6,649 nt of DNA from an uncultured Chloroflexota bacterium (GTDB lineage: Bacteria > Chloroflexota > Limnocylindria > Limnocylindrales > CSP1-4), in NCBI GenBank assembly GCA_903930745.1, contig CAIYZX010000247.1, forward strand, positions 1-6,649, written 5' to 3'. Under the pieces are notes generated by a model, which ran no database searches, was not told the DNA's origin, and worked only from the letters and a program-made list of their open reading frames with translations. Position 1 is the first letter of the stretch, and each line of letters opens with the position of its first letter. Below are positions 6,426-6,649 of this stretch, in pieces. Made by a program: the position numbers and the translations under genes.

Positions 6426-6649
6426 ATGGGACCGGCACGGGGCCTTGGGCGTGTCGCCCGGGCGGTGATGGCGATGAGCGCGCTTGCGGCCGTGGCCGCG
6501 CTGCTCCTGCCTGCCGTCGCGGCCGCCGCCGAGAGCCCTGCCGTCGTCTCCGCGGTGCAGGCGTCCGTCGCCGGCCTGACGGCGTTCCTCGAGGGACCGT
6601 TCGATCCGGGCCCGCTCCTGCTGCTCCTGGTCGCCGGTGGTCTCGGCAC
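6426..6649 (+). CDS. Exported or membrane protein, N-terminal part (runs off the window)
   Basis: The first 74 codons of a gene that continues past the window end. The N terminus has a basic stretch (Arg at 5, 9 and 12), then a hydrophobic Ala/Leu-rich segment at about 15-35 ending in Ala-Ala-Ala-Ala-Glu-Ser, typical of a signal peptide with an AxA-type cleavage site near residues 33-35. After a short polar linker, a second hydrophobic stretch begins around residue 65 (PLLLLLVAGGLG), suggesting a multi-pass membrane protein. The layout of signal peptide, short external linker and leucine-rich first helix recalls nickel/cobalt (NicO/RcnA-type) exporters, but no diagnostic motif lies inside the window, so this is only a guess. 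ATG at 6426 is the first start after an in-frame stop at 6390-6392. GGGGA at 6414-6418 is a weak Shine-Dalgarno, and ATG at 6468 is an alternative start that would remove the basic region. Confidence 0.7.
   Translation, partial: MGPARGLGRVARAVMAMSALAAVAALLLPAVAAAAESPAVVSAVQASVAGLTAFLEGPFDPGPLLLLLVAGGLG

Overview
The window is a GC-rich bacterial chromosome segment with densely packed genes. It encodes six recognisable complete proteins and the start of a seventh. Codons strongly favour G or C at the third position, Shine-Dalgarno sequences of the AGGAGG type are present, the chaperonin operon has an HrcA/CIRCE operator, and TTG starts occur. Together with a short MetRS that lacks a C-terminal tRNA-binding domain, this suggests a high-GC lineage such as Chloroflexota or Actinomycetota. 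I cannot fix the phylum from this sequence alone. No rRNA, tRNA, CRISPR array, insertion sequence or phage gene was seen, so the region reads as core chromosome.

Left block, plus strand (48-3022): methionyl-tRNA synthetase (metG), a DinB-like four-helix protein whose start overlaps the metG stop by 4 bp, then a TatD-family metal-dependent hydrolase. metG and tatD are frequent neighbours in bacteria; here a DinB-like gene sits between them. metG has no Shine-Dalgarno but has a TANNNT -10-like box just upstream of its ATG, which suggests a leaderless transcript. The block ends in a GC-rich hairpin that spans the tatD stop and reaches the 3' end of the convergent next gene.

Middle, minus strand (3918-3049): an aldose 1-epimerase-family protein, convergent with tatD and divergent from groESL. 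It also appears to start leaderless.

Right block, plus strand (about 3944-6260): the groES-groEL operon. It has a good -35/-10 promoter, a CIRCE operator over the predicted transcription start, an unusually long GC-rich 5' leader of about 235 nt with several possible hairpins, TTG starts on both genes, each with a strong Shine-Dalgarno, and a strong intrinsic terminator with a GCAA-capped stem. A 223-bp gap follows, holding a possible 34-codon small ORF and an 11-bp direct repeat. The window ends inside a gene for an exported or membrane protein (from 6426).

The genes are mostly housekeeping: translation, nucleic-acid or metal-dependent hydrolysis, sugar mutarotation and protein folding. I found no convincing new multi-gene system. 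The most distinctive observations are the atypical MetRS, with GLHT at the HIGH position and a CxxE-CxxH zinc knuckle, the long structured groES leader, and the shared pattern of leaderless-type starts.
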